Part shown: piece after piece, positions 1 to 8,896 of the stretch
Layout: each line of letters begins with the position of its first letter
Numbering within the stretch: position 1 is the stretch's first letter
Origin: Echinometra lucunter
Taxonomy: Eukaryota; Echinodermata; Echinoidea; Camarodonta; Echinometridae
Length of the DNA: 64,000 bases
NCBI GenBank assembly: GCA_029962745.1
Contig: CM057162.1
Span: 9,116,408 to 9,180,407 of the forward strand
Direction of reading: 5' to 3'
Program-made: the position numbers and the translations under genes
Notes under the pieces: generated by a model
Seen by the model: the letters and a program-made list of their open reading frames with translations, nothing else
Databases searched by the model: none
What the model was told of the DNA's origin: nothing

Positions 1-300
1 ACATGATGGGCTATAGGATATCTAAATTATATATTTGGTCACCTCTCTTGCCTAATTCCTTCACTTCCAAAGACTATCCTGTTTCTAAATATACTACAAG
101 AGAGCGCGGCGAGCGAGGAAAAAATATATTTACTCTTTTTCATGGTAGAAGTGAAAGTTCTTAAAATACACGATGAACCTTTAAGATATTTATTTCAATA
201 TATCCGGTCTACCTCTCTTACCTAATTCATTAGCTTTCCAAGACCATCCTTTAGGCCTATCTAAATATCATACGAGCGAGCATAGCGAGCGAAGATTTAT
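1..300. repeat. Dispersed ~170-bp repeat, about two units
   Basis: Two related units start near 35 (GGTCACCTCTCTTGCCTAAT) and 205 (GGTCTACCTCTCTTACCTAA). Each is followed by a TCTAAATAT segment and then a GAGCG-rich motif (about 105-118 and 265-287). Related units occur at about 17.03-17.88 kb and 56.44-57.24 kb in this window. It is noncoding and the family is not identified. Confidence 0.6.
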
Positions 301-433
301 ATAAAATTGAATTGAATTGAATTGAATTTATTTTCATACTTCACAATATAACAAAATAATAGCATAATACAAGAAATACATTTGGTTACATAGAAAAATA
401 CAAAGATAATGGCAGTAAATAAAGTGAAATATG

Positions 434-480
434 AAGGAACCTGCATGAAAAGCAGAGCTTGTAGTGTCTGCAGGTTCCTT
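434..480 (-). promoter_or_regulatory. Perfect 12-bp hairpin in LINE 3' UTR
   Basis: AAGGAACCTGCA (434-445) and TGCAGGTTCCTT (469-480) are exact reverse complements around a 23-base loop. The hairpin lies ~105 bases from the 3' tail. Many LINEs use a 3' stem-loop as the reverse-transcriptase recognition site, which is the likely role. The degraded LINE at 59.2-60.5 kb has a similar GGGGCC...GGTCCCC hairpin at the same place with a related loop. Confidence 0.6.
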
Positions 481-714
481 AAAGTAATTATGAAGTTCGT
501 AAGGAGATCGGACACTAAAGAATAATTAGACTACAAAGGAAAAGCCAAACATTAGCACAAAGTCAAGGGGTAAAGAATTAGAGGAAAAGTGGACAATGTG
601 AAATATAGGAGGGGGATGAGCGAAGAATGAAAAAAATAAATAAATGAAAAACTATACATTATACCTTTAAAAAGGTACAAATCAAATACATTACATATAT
701 TCAGCCAGTGCGTC

Positions 715-3700
715 TTAACGGTGTCCATAACTGGACAAAAGAAATGATTTCAGTTTACATTTAAACATACTTAGAGATAAACAGCTAGTTATTTCGCTTG
801 GAAGATTATTCCAAAGCCTTGGTCCTTCGAATACAATTGTTCTTTGAGCAAATAACGTGCGAGTACGTGGAAGGTGAAATGAGTCCCTTTGGCGGGTAGG
901 GTAAGAATGGATGAGGTTGTTTCTTTGAAACAAGAAAGAAAACATTTCCGGTAAATCATCTTTTGAGAGTTGAAACATGAATGTACCCAAATGAAATTCG
1001 TAAAGATCATGAATTTTCAGGATTTTATTTTTTATAAATAATGGATTTGTGTGTGCATAAAAGTCAGATTGGTTAATTACCCTAATTGCCCGTTTTTGTA
1101 GTTTGAATAACATTTCTAGTACAGTCTTGTTTGTATTACCCCAAGCCAATATACCATAATTTAATCGTGATGAAATGAGAGTCATATATAAGTTTAATAG
1201 TATATAATTAGGGAAAAAGAATTTTAGCTTGCTTAAAATACCAATACTCCTAGAAGTCAATTTACTCAAGTAATTAATGTGACACTTCCAAGACAAATCA
1301 TGATCAATATAGAGCCCAAGAAATTTGGTGGAATCAACCTGTAATAAATTTACATTATCCATGACTACTTGACCAGGTAAACTTTTGAGAGAATTACTAA
1401 ATATCATAAAATTAGTTTTCTTAACATTAAGTGACAACTTGTTAGCTCTAATCCAAGACTGAACTGATAGAAGTTCTGTATTCAAAGTATTAAGTAGCGT
1501 ATGTGGGTCACGATGAGACAGAAAAAGATTAGAATCATCAGCAAACAAAATAAATGACAAAATATTGGAAGAATTCTTAAAATCATTAATGTAAAGAATA
1601 AAAAGTAAGGGACCAAGGAGTGATCCTTGGGGTACTCCGCAAGATATTGATTTCAAACTAGAATTTATACCTGTATAAGAAACAAATTGTTTACGAGAAC
1701 TGAGGTAGCTCCTGAACCAGTCCAAGGCCTTCCCACGAATACCATAATGTGATAATTTATATAACAATATATCATGATTGATCGTGTCGAAGGCCTTGGA
1801 AAGGTCCAGGAATATACCAACAGTATGTAATGACTTATCGACAGCACATGCCACCTTGTCAACAAAAGAAAGTAAGGCATGAACGGTTGAATGTTTTTTC
1901 CTGAAACCAAACTGAGAGTCACTTAATATTTGACAGTCGGTTAAAAATTTGATTAAGCGTGAGTATACTATCTTTTCTAATAACTTTGAAAGGGAAGTGA
2001 GAAGTGAAATTGGACGATAGTTGCAAACTTCTCGTTTATCATCTTTTTTAAAAACAGGTATAACTTTTGCTACTTTCATATTGCAAGGAACAACTCCATT
2101 TACTAATGATAGATTAAAAATATATGTCAAAGGTGAGAGTATTTCATTAATTACCCTTTTTAAAAGAAAATTTGTTATTCCATCACCACCAGGACTCTTA
2201 TTGCATTTTAAATTATTTACAATATCTTTAACTTCGTATTCGACTATAGGGGTAAGGAAAATAGATTGCGGATTAGGATTCTTTAAAAACGATGTAAATT
2301 CTCTATCAGATTCAGGGATATTCCTTGAGAGATTAGTACCAATGTGAACAAAGTAATCGTTGTACAACTCGGCTATTTCAGTAGGATCTTCAATAATTCT
2401 CCCGTTGTGTGAAATTTCTTTTGTTGGTTCGGACTTTTTGTTTGATCGTAGGACCTTGTTTATCACCTTCCACGTACTCGAAATATCGTTCTTGTACTTG
2501 TTGAATTGATCAGAAAAATACATTTTTTTGGCGAGACGTAGGGAAGTTGTCAGTACATTACGATATCGAATATATTTCCTTTTAAGTTTATCTTTACCAG
2601 GCTGTTTCTTGTATTTGCAAAATAAATTGTTTTTGCGGTTGATAGACTTGAGGAGAGATTGAGAGATCCAGGGGAGTCTAGGTGTCTTTTTATATGTGGA
2701 GCGGGAAAACTTCTTAAGGGGGATTGTAGCATTATAAGTAGACATAAAAAGATCCAAGAATTTGTCAAAACAAATATCCGGGTCTTGAATGTTATAGATT
2801 ACATTCCAGTCGATCTCATTTAATCTCTCCCCAAATCTATTTAAATTTTCTTCTGATATGTCTCGAACACTAATTGATGCAGATTTATTGTTATCTCTGC
2901 CGAAAAACACCTCAACAAAAATTGGGAAATGGTCTGACAAATCAGACACCAAAATGCCAGATGACGTACTAGATAAACTATTTACAAAAATATTGTCTAT
3001 CAAAGTTGACGACGAGTCTGTAATTCTAGTTGGTTTGGTAATTGAGGGTATAAAAGAGCTAGATAACATGACGTTAAGAAACTCCTGGCAAGAAGAAACA
3101 GTGTTACAATGCAATAAGTCTAGATTGAAGTCGCCCATAAGAAAGACATTCTTGTTGTAAAGAACAGGAGATGACAGTAAGTTTTGGAGACAATCCAAAA
3201 AATCTTGAGTGTTGCCTTTTGGAGGCCTGTATATTTCGCCAACAACCATTTGCTTCTTGTCAGGCATTTCAATTTGAATAAAAATACATTCAATAAAATC
3301 AGACATTTCATTCAGCTCTTTCAGTTCTCTGACATTTAAATTATTAGACACGTAAAACCCGACCCCTCCCCCTCTTTTATGTTCTCTGTTATTAGAATAA
3401 AAGGTAAACCCATCAATAGAAACAAGAGAGTATTGAAAATCATTCAACCAGGTCTCAGATAAACCAACAACACAGTAACCATAATGGAGTTGATGAATAA
3501 GAGAATGAAAGTGATCCACATTCTTATTGAGACTTCTCACATTATGGTGCATGAGAAAGAGTTCGTCCTTGGATTTCAATGAGTTACTGATGACGTTGTC
3601 AACTGAAAAGTATCTGGACGATAATTTGTGCAAGGGTACATCGTTGGAATCTAAGTCAAATAAAAGATCAGGTGTTTGGAGGTTTAAATACCGTGGGAGA

Positions 3701-3795
3701 TCACCACGGTCATTTACGTCAATATACTCATTACCCATATACAATGAAATAAATGTAGAAAGGAATGTGTGGAGGTGACTGAAATTGACTATCAA
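715..3795 (-). CDS. LINE ORF2: AP-type endonuclease plus reverse transcriptase
   Basis: An uninterrupted 1,026-residue ORF. Residues ~80-295 form an exonuclease-endonuclease-phosphatase fold: N85 in HHNVRSLN, E114 in SETWL, YRPP at 189, GDFNLD at 221, LIDNIF at 265 and SDH at 287. Residues ~520-830 form the reverse transcriptase: NYRPISLL, the first catalytic aspartate D664 in FLDLSKAFD, GVPQGSLLGP at 720 and the FADD box at 751-754. The C-terminus has the LWNNLP motif usual in this group. The protein would nick the target and copy the element RNA by target-primed reverse transcription. All catalytic residues I can check are present, so the copy could be active. The first Met is a guess, since ~80 residues precede the endonuclease. 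Confidence 0.92.
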   Translation of the reverse strand: MIVNFSHLHTFLSTFISLYMGNEYIDVNDRGDLPRYLNLQTPDLLFDLDSNDVPLHKLSSRYFSVDNVISNSLKSKDELFLMHHNVRSLNKNVDHFHSLIHQLHYGYCVVGLSETWLNDFQYSLVSIDGFTFYSNNREHKRGGGVGFYVSNNLNVRELKELNEMSDFIECIFIQIEMPDKKQMVVGEIYRPPKGNTQDFLDCLQNLLSSPVLYNKNVFLMGDFNLDLLHCNTVSSCQEFLNVMLSSSFIPSITKPTRITDSSSTLIDNIFVNSLSSTSSGILVSDLSDHFPIFVEVFFGRDNNKSASISVRDISEENLNRFGERLNEIDWNVIYNIQDPDICFDKFLDLFMSTYNATIPLKKFSRSTYKKTPRLPWISQSLLKSINRKNNLFCKYKKQPGKDKLKRKYIRYRNVLTTSLRLAKKMYFSDQFNKYKNDISSTWKVINKVLRSNKKSEPTKEISHNGRIIEDPTEIAELYNDYFVHIGTNLSRNIPESDREFTSFLKNPNPQSIFLTPIVEYEVKDIVNNLKCNKSPGGDGITNFLLKRVINEILSPLTYIFNLSLVNGVVPCNMKVAKVIPVFKKDDKREVCNYRPISLLTSLSKLLEKIVYSRLIKFLTDCQILSDSQFGFRKKHSTVHALLSFVDKVACAVDKSLHTVGIFLDLSKAFDTINHDILLYKLSHYGIRGKALDWFRSYLSSRKQFVSYTGINSSLKSISCGVPQGSLLGPLLFILYINDFKNSSNILSFILFADDSNLFLSHRDPHTLLNTLNTELLSVQSWIRANKLSLNVKKTNFMIFSNSLKSLPGQVVMDNVNLLQVDSTKFLGLYIDHDLSWKCHINYLSKLTSRSIGILSKLKFFFPNYILLNLYMTLISSRLNYGILAWGNTNKTVLEMLFKLQKRAIRVINQSDFYAHTNPLFIKNKILKIHDLYEFHLGTFMFQLSKDDLPEMFSFLFQRNNLIHSYPTRQRDSFHLPRTRTLFAQRTIVFEGPRLWNNLPSEITSCLSLSMFKCKLKSFLLSSYGHR

Positions 3796-5215
3796 AAGAC
3801 GAACTCTTTAATACTGTTGAGCAACCATCAAGAAGAAAAGACTGTGTAAGGCAGTAACAATACAATGAAATGCTATAAAAAGTGATTAACATATAAATGC
3901 TGTAGAATTGAATTGATTTCAAACCAAGAAGTAATAAGAATGGCAATTTCATTAAGACACAAAATACATGTAGAGAGAAAATACAATGTAAGACGCACTG
4001 ACTGAACAATAATACCAAATACATGTAAAGCCGTGAAAAAGCGGCAATAGTGTTGGATGAAACATCCAAAGTAATAAAAATATATTTAGATAAATTCAAT
4101 ATTAACAATTCATGCACAGAAAATGTTGTCCTGAGCATTGTATTGCAATAAATCAGCAGATTTGCAGCCAAATTATTGTATAAGTATAGGTACGGTCAAA
4201 AAGACAATTGAAAACACAGAAATCTAAGAAACTAGTTGAGAATCATGCCAGTGCGAAATCCTAAAAGCTTCTCAATTAAGACAAAATAGTAAATATTTTG
4301 CTTTCATATGAACATATTTATGTGATATAGCTATAATTGGTATAAGAAAAGAAAAAAGGGAGATGCGTAAACAGTGAGCATGACAGGCTAAGAGAGCCAA
4401 ACAAGATAACTTGGCGAGCCGAAGAATTTCGGCAAGCAAGGCATATCTGTGAGCAAGACAACTTCAAGAGCCGAACAATTTCGGCAAGAAGACCTATCTC
4501 CTGCTATCAACAAATCATGCAATATTGCATATAGAAAATGCAATTAAGATACTCAAATAACATGTATATAAATTACATAATTTTGTGAGTAAATGTTACA
4601 TGTGGTAAATAGCCTCATCTAGAAAAGGTGTCAAGCCCAAAAACAACAAACCGAATGATCGGTATTTAAGGATTTGCCCGAAAATGTATCGGCAGCATGG
4701 CGGATTTAACCACAGGAGTTAAATAGCTAAAATATCAATAGGATTGAACCTTTCACTCCAGAAGAAATGTTCCAAAAGCATATAGATTGTAATTGTACAG
4801 CCACTGTTAGAGATATATGAGTTATTTCTGGCCAAAAAAGAGATCAGAATGTTTATGTTAATAACATCAGATAGAAAAAAAGTATCTCAGCTATCAGAAT
4901 GTCAATATGTCTATATTATACACAAACAAAATGCATTATAAGCACTCAAAATTATTAGACTGTAGTATTTAAACAGATTAACGATCATTGACATAGTGAC
5001 AAACATATGAAGAGCGTTCATGTTTTAAATGAACAAATATATATCGTAATAATTCAAGGTGAGTTATAAGTAGCTTCTGGTTGGAGTGTAGAAAAACAAG
5101 AGTATTGTTAATTAACATCAGGCAACAGTTATTAATTATACGTGGTTTTCAATGGAAGTTGCCAGTTGCTTCAAGAAGAAGGGAATGAAATAGTAAGTAG
5201 ATGATGTTGCTAGAC
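3796..5215 (-). other. Long inter-ORF spacer of the LINE
   Basis: About 1.4 kb between the ORF1 stop and the ORF2 start without a convincing coding frame. A 146-codon frame at 3731-4171 is hydrophobic, overlaps ORF2 and has no recognised motif. A direct repeat built on GAGCCGAA...TTTCGGCAAG occurs twice (about 4415-4435 and 4470-4490). The sequence GTAAGACGCACTGACTG near 3987 is nearly the reverse complement of 701-717, just beyond the ORF2 stop. Confidence 0.5.
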
Positions 5216-6154
5216 TCACTCAGTGAAACTTTTCCACTCTCTAGTGTTTTTCTCTTTCCATAGCAAAACGACTTTCGTGCCAACTACAGAGATTTTTGTA
5301 GACAAGCCTTTATCCTTTCTGAGCTTGTAGGCCGACTTGGCGAGTAGACTTCTACGAGCTTTCATCTCGGGGGGAAGATCTGTACGGACCGAAAGCCGCG
5401 CCCACTGGGTACGTTGCGGGGGTGTGTCGAGAGCTCTGGCCTCATGTTGGTTGACTGGGGGTGGGCGCCGCGAGCGATTTTCGTAAGCAGTGAGAACTAG
5501 ATTTCGATCCCGCATATACACAAATTTCGCGATAACGGCTTTTGGTGGTGCTGGGGGCTGGTTGTTGCTGGCGACGTCCCGACGGGGTAGCCGATGAGCA
5601 TTTACCAGAGCGATGTTCTCTGCGACTTCGTTACGAATACCAAGGTGTATGAATACATCCCGTAGCAAATCGTAAATGTTTTCGTCTCGATCCTCTGGTA
5701 ATCCATAAAACAGAAGATTAGAACGCCGATTGTAGATCTCCGTTTCTAGTAACTTCACTTTCAGCTGGGAGATTTCTAGAGCCATTCTCTCTTCCAACCC
5801 GGGTAACTTCCGTTGCTCAAGATCGATGATTCTATCAGAATTAGATGTGACCGAAGCTTCAACATCTTCTAATTTAGATTTGATAGAGGTTACTTCTCTG
5901 GTCAAGGCTTCTAATTTCACGCAAACATCAGCAGAAGACTCCTTAACAGATCGGTACACATCCGCAAGCGTAGGTTCAATTTGAGCTGGACGTGGAGGTG
6001 CGGCAGCAGACGGGCTGGTATGGGCCGGTTCGCTAGTCCCTACGGCTTTACTCTGAGAAGAGGGTGCGGTTTTAGATCTGGTAGCAGGACCGGGAGGAGG
6101 CATGTTGAGTAATGAGACAACAAAATTACAGCTTAGAGTACTTGTGGTGACCAA
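5216..6154 (-). CDS. LINE ORF1: coiled-coil RNA-binding protein
   Basis: A 312-residue ORF resembling L1 ORF1p-type proteins. The N-terminus is Pro/Ser/Ala-rich (18-60). A heptad-rich coiled coil follows (~62-140, with LEALTREVTSIKSKLEDVEA). An RRM-like core starts at ~147 (NLLFYGLPE), with a second RNP-like strand AVIAKFVYMRDRNLVL at 206-221, then a basic C-terminal domain. Such proteins trimerise and coat the element RNA. The true start may be Met18, just before PPPGPATRSK. It precedes ORF2 on the same strand, as expected for one element. Confidence 0.85.
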   Translation of the reverse strand: MVTTSTLSCNFVVSLLNMPPPGPATRSKTAPSSQSKAVGTSEPAHTSPSAAAPPRPAQIEPTLADVYRSVKESSADVCVKLEALTREVTSIKSKLEDVEASVTSNSDRIIDLEQRKLPGLEERMALEISQLKVKLLETEIYNRRSNLLFYGLPEDRDENIYDLLRDVFIHLGIRNEVAENIALVNAHRLPRRDVASNNQPPAPPKAVIAKFVYMRDRNLVLTAYENRSRRPPPVNQHEARALDTPPQRTQWARLSVRTDLPPEMKARRSLLAKSAYKLRKDKGLSTKISVVGTKVVLLWKEKNTREWKSFTE

Positions 6155-7020
6155 AAGCGTAGATATTATGTCCCAGTTGGTAAAGTAAATTCAAAAGTTG
6201 ATGAAAAATTATGACTGACCGTTCAAAATATCCGTGTTAGAAAAATTCGGCTTTGGCTACAAGAGCCGCTGATTTACACGTCCGTCTCCGATGATAACAT
6301 GGCGAAAAAAATGAAAGACGCGAGACAGCGAAGGGACGTAGCTGTATATTCCACTCATAATATCACGAGCTTTCGGCTTTTATCAAGGGTTCTACAACGA
6401 AACAGACAGAAATAAACGGAATGACAAGCATAAATAAGCACCTCGAGACTTTATGTTATCCATAAGTTTTTTTCTCTCATTTACCTACAGCTGCTTATTG
6501 CCACCTACATTGCTCAATTCTATAACCTGAAAAATACCTCACTAATACGTGAGCTTTTTATGTGCATCTTATGTTGTTTCCCCGTCAACATCACTCTAGA
6601 TCGCGTCCGAGCGCATTCACTGGTTCAGTGACTCTTGCTCGTGTGACGTACCGCATCACGTGACCAAACACACGAGCAGGAATCACTGAACCACTCCCAA
6701 AACTATGAATTTGTAGGAGGAGATTCATTTTGCTGAGCCATGTTATGGCAAAGCGAACGGTAAATTGCAATAGTGTCAATATAATGAATTATTGTGAATG
6801 TACAAAGATCAGCATTAGAAAGCTAGGGATATTCCTTTTAGATGTACGCATTGTAATTTAGATATCTCAGAAACGACATTCATGATTTATGCTTGAAGTG
6901 TTTGAAGTGCAAAGAAAATATAATTTGAAAAACTTATTTTTTAAAGGCGCACTTCTGCTGAGTTCAACGATTTAAAACTGGCGATAACACCAAAAATATC
7001 AACTGCTGAGAATAATTGTT
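6155..7020. other. LINE 5' flank and unique DNA
   Basis: No gene is visible. The first ~300 bases probably contain the LINE 5' UTR. A 25-bp hairpin at 6621-6693 is listed separately. The rest is AT-rich with no recognised feature. Confidence 0.4.
6621..6693. repeat. 25-bp inverted repeat, cruciform-like
   Basis: The arm 6621-6645 (TGGTTCAGTGACTCTTGCTC then GTGTG) pairs with 6669-6693 with two mismatches around a 23-base loop. It may be the core of a very short foldback element or a structured RNA. No target-site duplication was identified. Confidence 0.6.
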
Positions 7021-7445
7021 TATATACACTTTGTCTACCGGCAGAGGGTCTAATTATCTGACTGTCTGATACCACGTAGGCTAATCCCATTTAGTCTACT
7101 GTGCCTTTTGGTCTAACACATACTTGGTCTAATTCTCATTTGGTCTAATGACCACTAGGCCTAATTGCCAATTCGTCTAATATTGCTTTTTCGTCCAATT
7201 CCCAAATGAATATTTGGTCTATTACCAGTTTATTACAGGTAATAGACTAAGTGATGCTAGCCAAGTGGACATTAGACGAAATGGGAATTAGACAAAATGA
7301 GAATTAGACAAAGTAGTAAATAGGCGAAGTGGCGATTAGATCAAATGGTCATTAGACGAGCTGGTTGTAAACAAAATGGAATTACACCATGCGGGACGAG
7401 ACCAAACGGGCAGTTGTCAAAGTAGGAATAGACCAACCGGCAATT
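7020..7445. repeat. Palindromic array of GTCTAATT units
   Basis: The left half is built of units like TTGGTCTAATTCTCATTTGG. After a centre near 7230-7250 the right half carries the complement (ATTAGACAAAATGAGAATT). Units are ~21-22 bp. The whole region is an imperfect palindrome of tandem units, probably a satellite-like or miniature-element derivative. Confidence 0.65.
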
Positions 7446-7672
7446 TACCACAATAATGACTATGTGTACCAGGATAACCGGTGGTTGATAAACCGATATG
7501 GAGTGGTGAGAGAATACAATAGTAATAATGGAGCTAAATGTTGACAAACATGCATTAGGGTCATTCAGTTTGTCGCCTTGTTCTTCATCAGGGGATTTAA
7601 AGGGCTTCAAAACATCATGTAACAAAGACATCTATGTATCATTATTTTTTATTGCTATTTCATTTCATTTCA

Positions 7673-8707
7673 GAGAAAGAAGGAGATAAGACACATACAG
7701 CCGATGTAGATAAGACGGAGAATACTGAAGGACATAGGACAGAGAATGAAGGAGATAAGACAGCGGAAGCAAATATAGATGATACAGAGATAGCCAATAG
7801 AGATGATACAGAGAAAGTCAATGGAGATGAGTCAGAGGTAGCCAATGGAGATGAGGGAGAGATAGCCGATGGAGATGAGGCAGAGACAGCCAATGGAGAT
7901 GAGGCAGAGATAGCCAATGGAGATGAGGCAGAAATAGCCAATGGAGATGAGGCACAGACAGCCAATGGAGATGAGGCAGAGATAGCCAATGGAGATGATA
8001 CGGGGAAAGTCAATGGAGATGAGACAGAGATAACCAATGGAGATGAGGCAGAGATAGCCAATGGACATAGGACAGAGAATGAAGGAGATAAGAAAGCGGA
8101 AGAAGGAGATAAGACAGCGAAAGCCAGTAGAGATGATACAGAGATAGCCAATGGAGATGATAAAGAGATAGCCAATGGAGATGATAAAGAGATAGCCAAT
8201 GGAGATGATACAGAGAAAGTCAATGGAGATGAGGCAGAGATAGCCAATGGAGATGAGGCAGAGATAGCCAATGGAAATAAGGCAGAGATAGCCAATGGAG
8301 ATGAGGCAGAGATAGCCAGTGGAGATGATTCAGAGAAAGCCAATGGAGATGAGACAGAGATTGGAGAAGAAAAGACAGAGATAGCCAATGAAGACGAGAG
8401 AGAGAAAGCCAATGGAGATGATAAGGGGAAAGTCAATAGAGATGAGACAGAGATTGGAGAAGGAAACGCAAAGAAAACCAATAGAGATGATACAGAGATA
8501 GGAGAAGAAAAGACAGAGATAGCTAATGGAGATGAGAGAGAGGAAACCGATGGAGATGAGACAAAGATACCCAATGGAGATGATACAGAGATAGGAGAAG
8601 AAAAGACAGATATAGCCAATAGAGTTGAGACAGAGATAGCCAATGAAGATGATACGGGGAACGTCAATGGAGATGAGACAGAGAAAGGCAATGGAGATAA
8701 GAAATAG
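7673..8707 (+). CDS. Acidic 8-residue-repeat protein, 5' part of exon
   Basis: The frame opens at 7634, but a strong acceptor (pyrimidines then TTTCAG, ending 7672) suggests an exon starting at 7673 in phase 1. The product is a highly repetitive acidic protein with an 8-residue unit close to GDETEIAN, encoded by 24-bp units. It has no Cys or Trp in the repeats, no domain, and is predicted disordered. It ends at TAG (8705-8707), which in equivalent repeat copies is GAG, so one G-to-T change splits one long frame in two. Function unknown. No upstream exon or signal peptide was found. It may be a real exon, a pseudogene or a satellite that is open by chance. Confidence 0.4.
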   Translation, partial: EKEGDKTHTADVDKTENTEGHRTENEGDKTAEANIDDTEIANRDDTEKVNGDESEVANGDEGEIADGDEAETANGDEAEIANGDEAEIANGDEAQTANGDEAEIANGDDTGKVNGDETEITNGDEAEIANGHRTENEGDKKAEEGDKTAKASRDDTEIANGDDKEIANGDDKEIANGDDTEKVNGDEAEIANGDEAEIANGNKAEIANGDEAEIASGDDSEKANGDETEIGEEKTEIANEDEREKANGDDKGKVNRDETEIGEGNAKKTNRDDTEIGEEKTEIANGDEREETDGDETKIPNGDDTEIGEEKTDIANRVETEIANEDDTGNVNGDETEKGNGDKK

Positions 8708-8896
8708 AAAACCAATGGAGATGAGGCAGAGGTAGCCCATGGAGAAGGTACACAGATAGCAAATGAAAGTGAGACACAGATAGCCAATGGAGATGATACA
8801 CAGATAGCCAATGAGGGTGAGACACAGATAGCCAATGGAGATGATACACAGATAGCCAATGGAAGTGAGACAGAGATAGCCAATGGAGATGAGACA

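Larger units (their letters stand above)
300..6470 (-). mobile_element. Two-ORF non-LTR retrotransposon (LINE)
   Basis: On the minus strand ORF1 (5216-6154) is followed by a ~1.4-kb spacer, ORF2 (715-3795) and a ~400-bp 3' UTR ending in a short TTGAA pentamer tail at about 306-328. Such a microsatellite tail, instead of poly-A, is known from CR1/L2-like LINEs. Both ORFs are open, so the copy looks young. I could not fix the 5' end or a target-site duplication; the right boundary is approximate. The clade is inferred from motifs only. Confidence 0.8.

Noticed and set aside
3731..4171. 146-codon minus frame between the LINE ORFs
   Set aside because: Hydrophobic, overlaps ORF2 in another frame and has no motif; treated as spacer.
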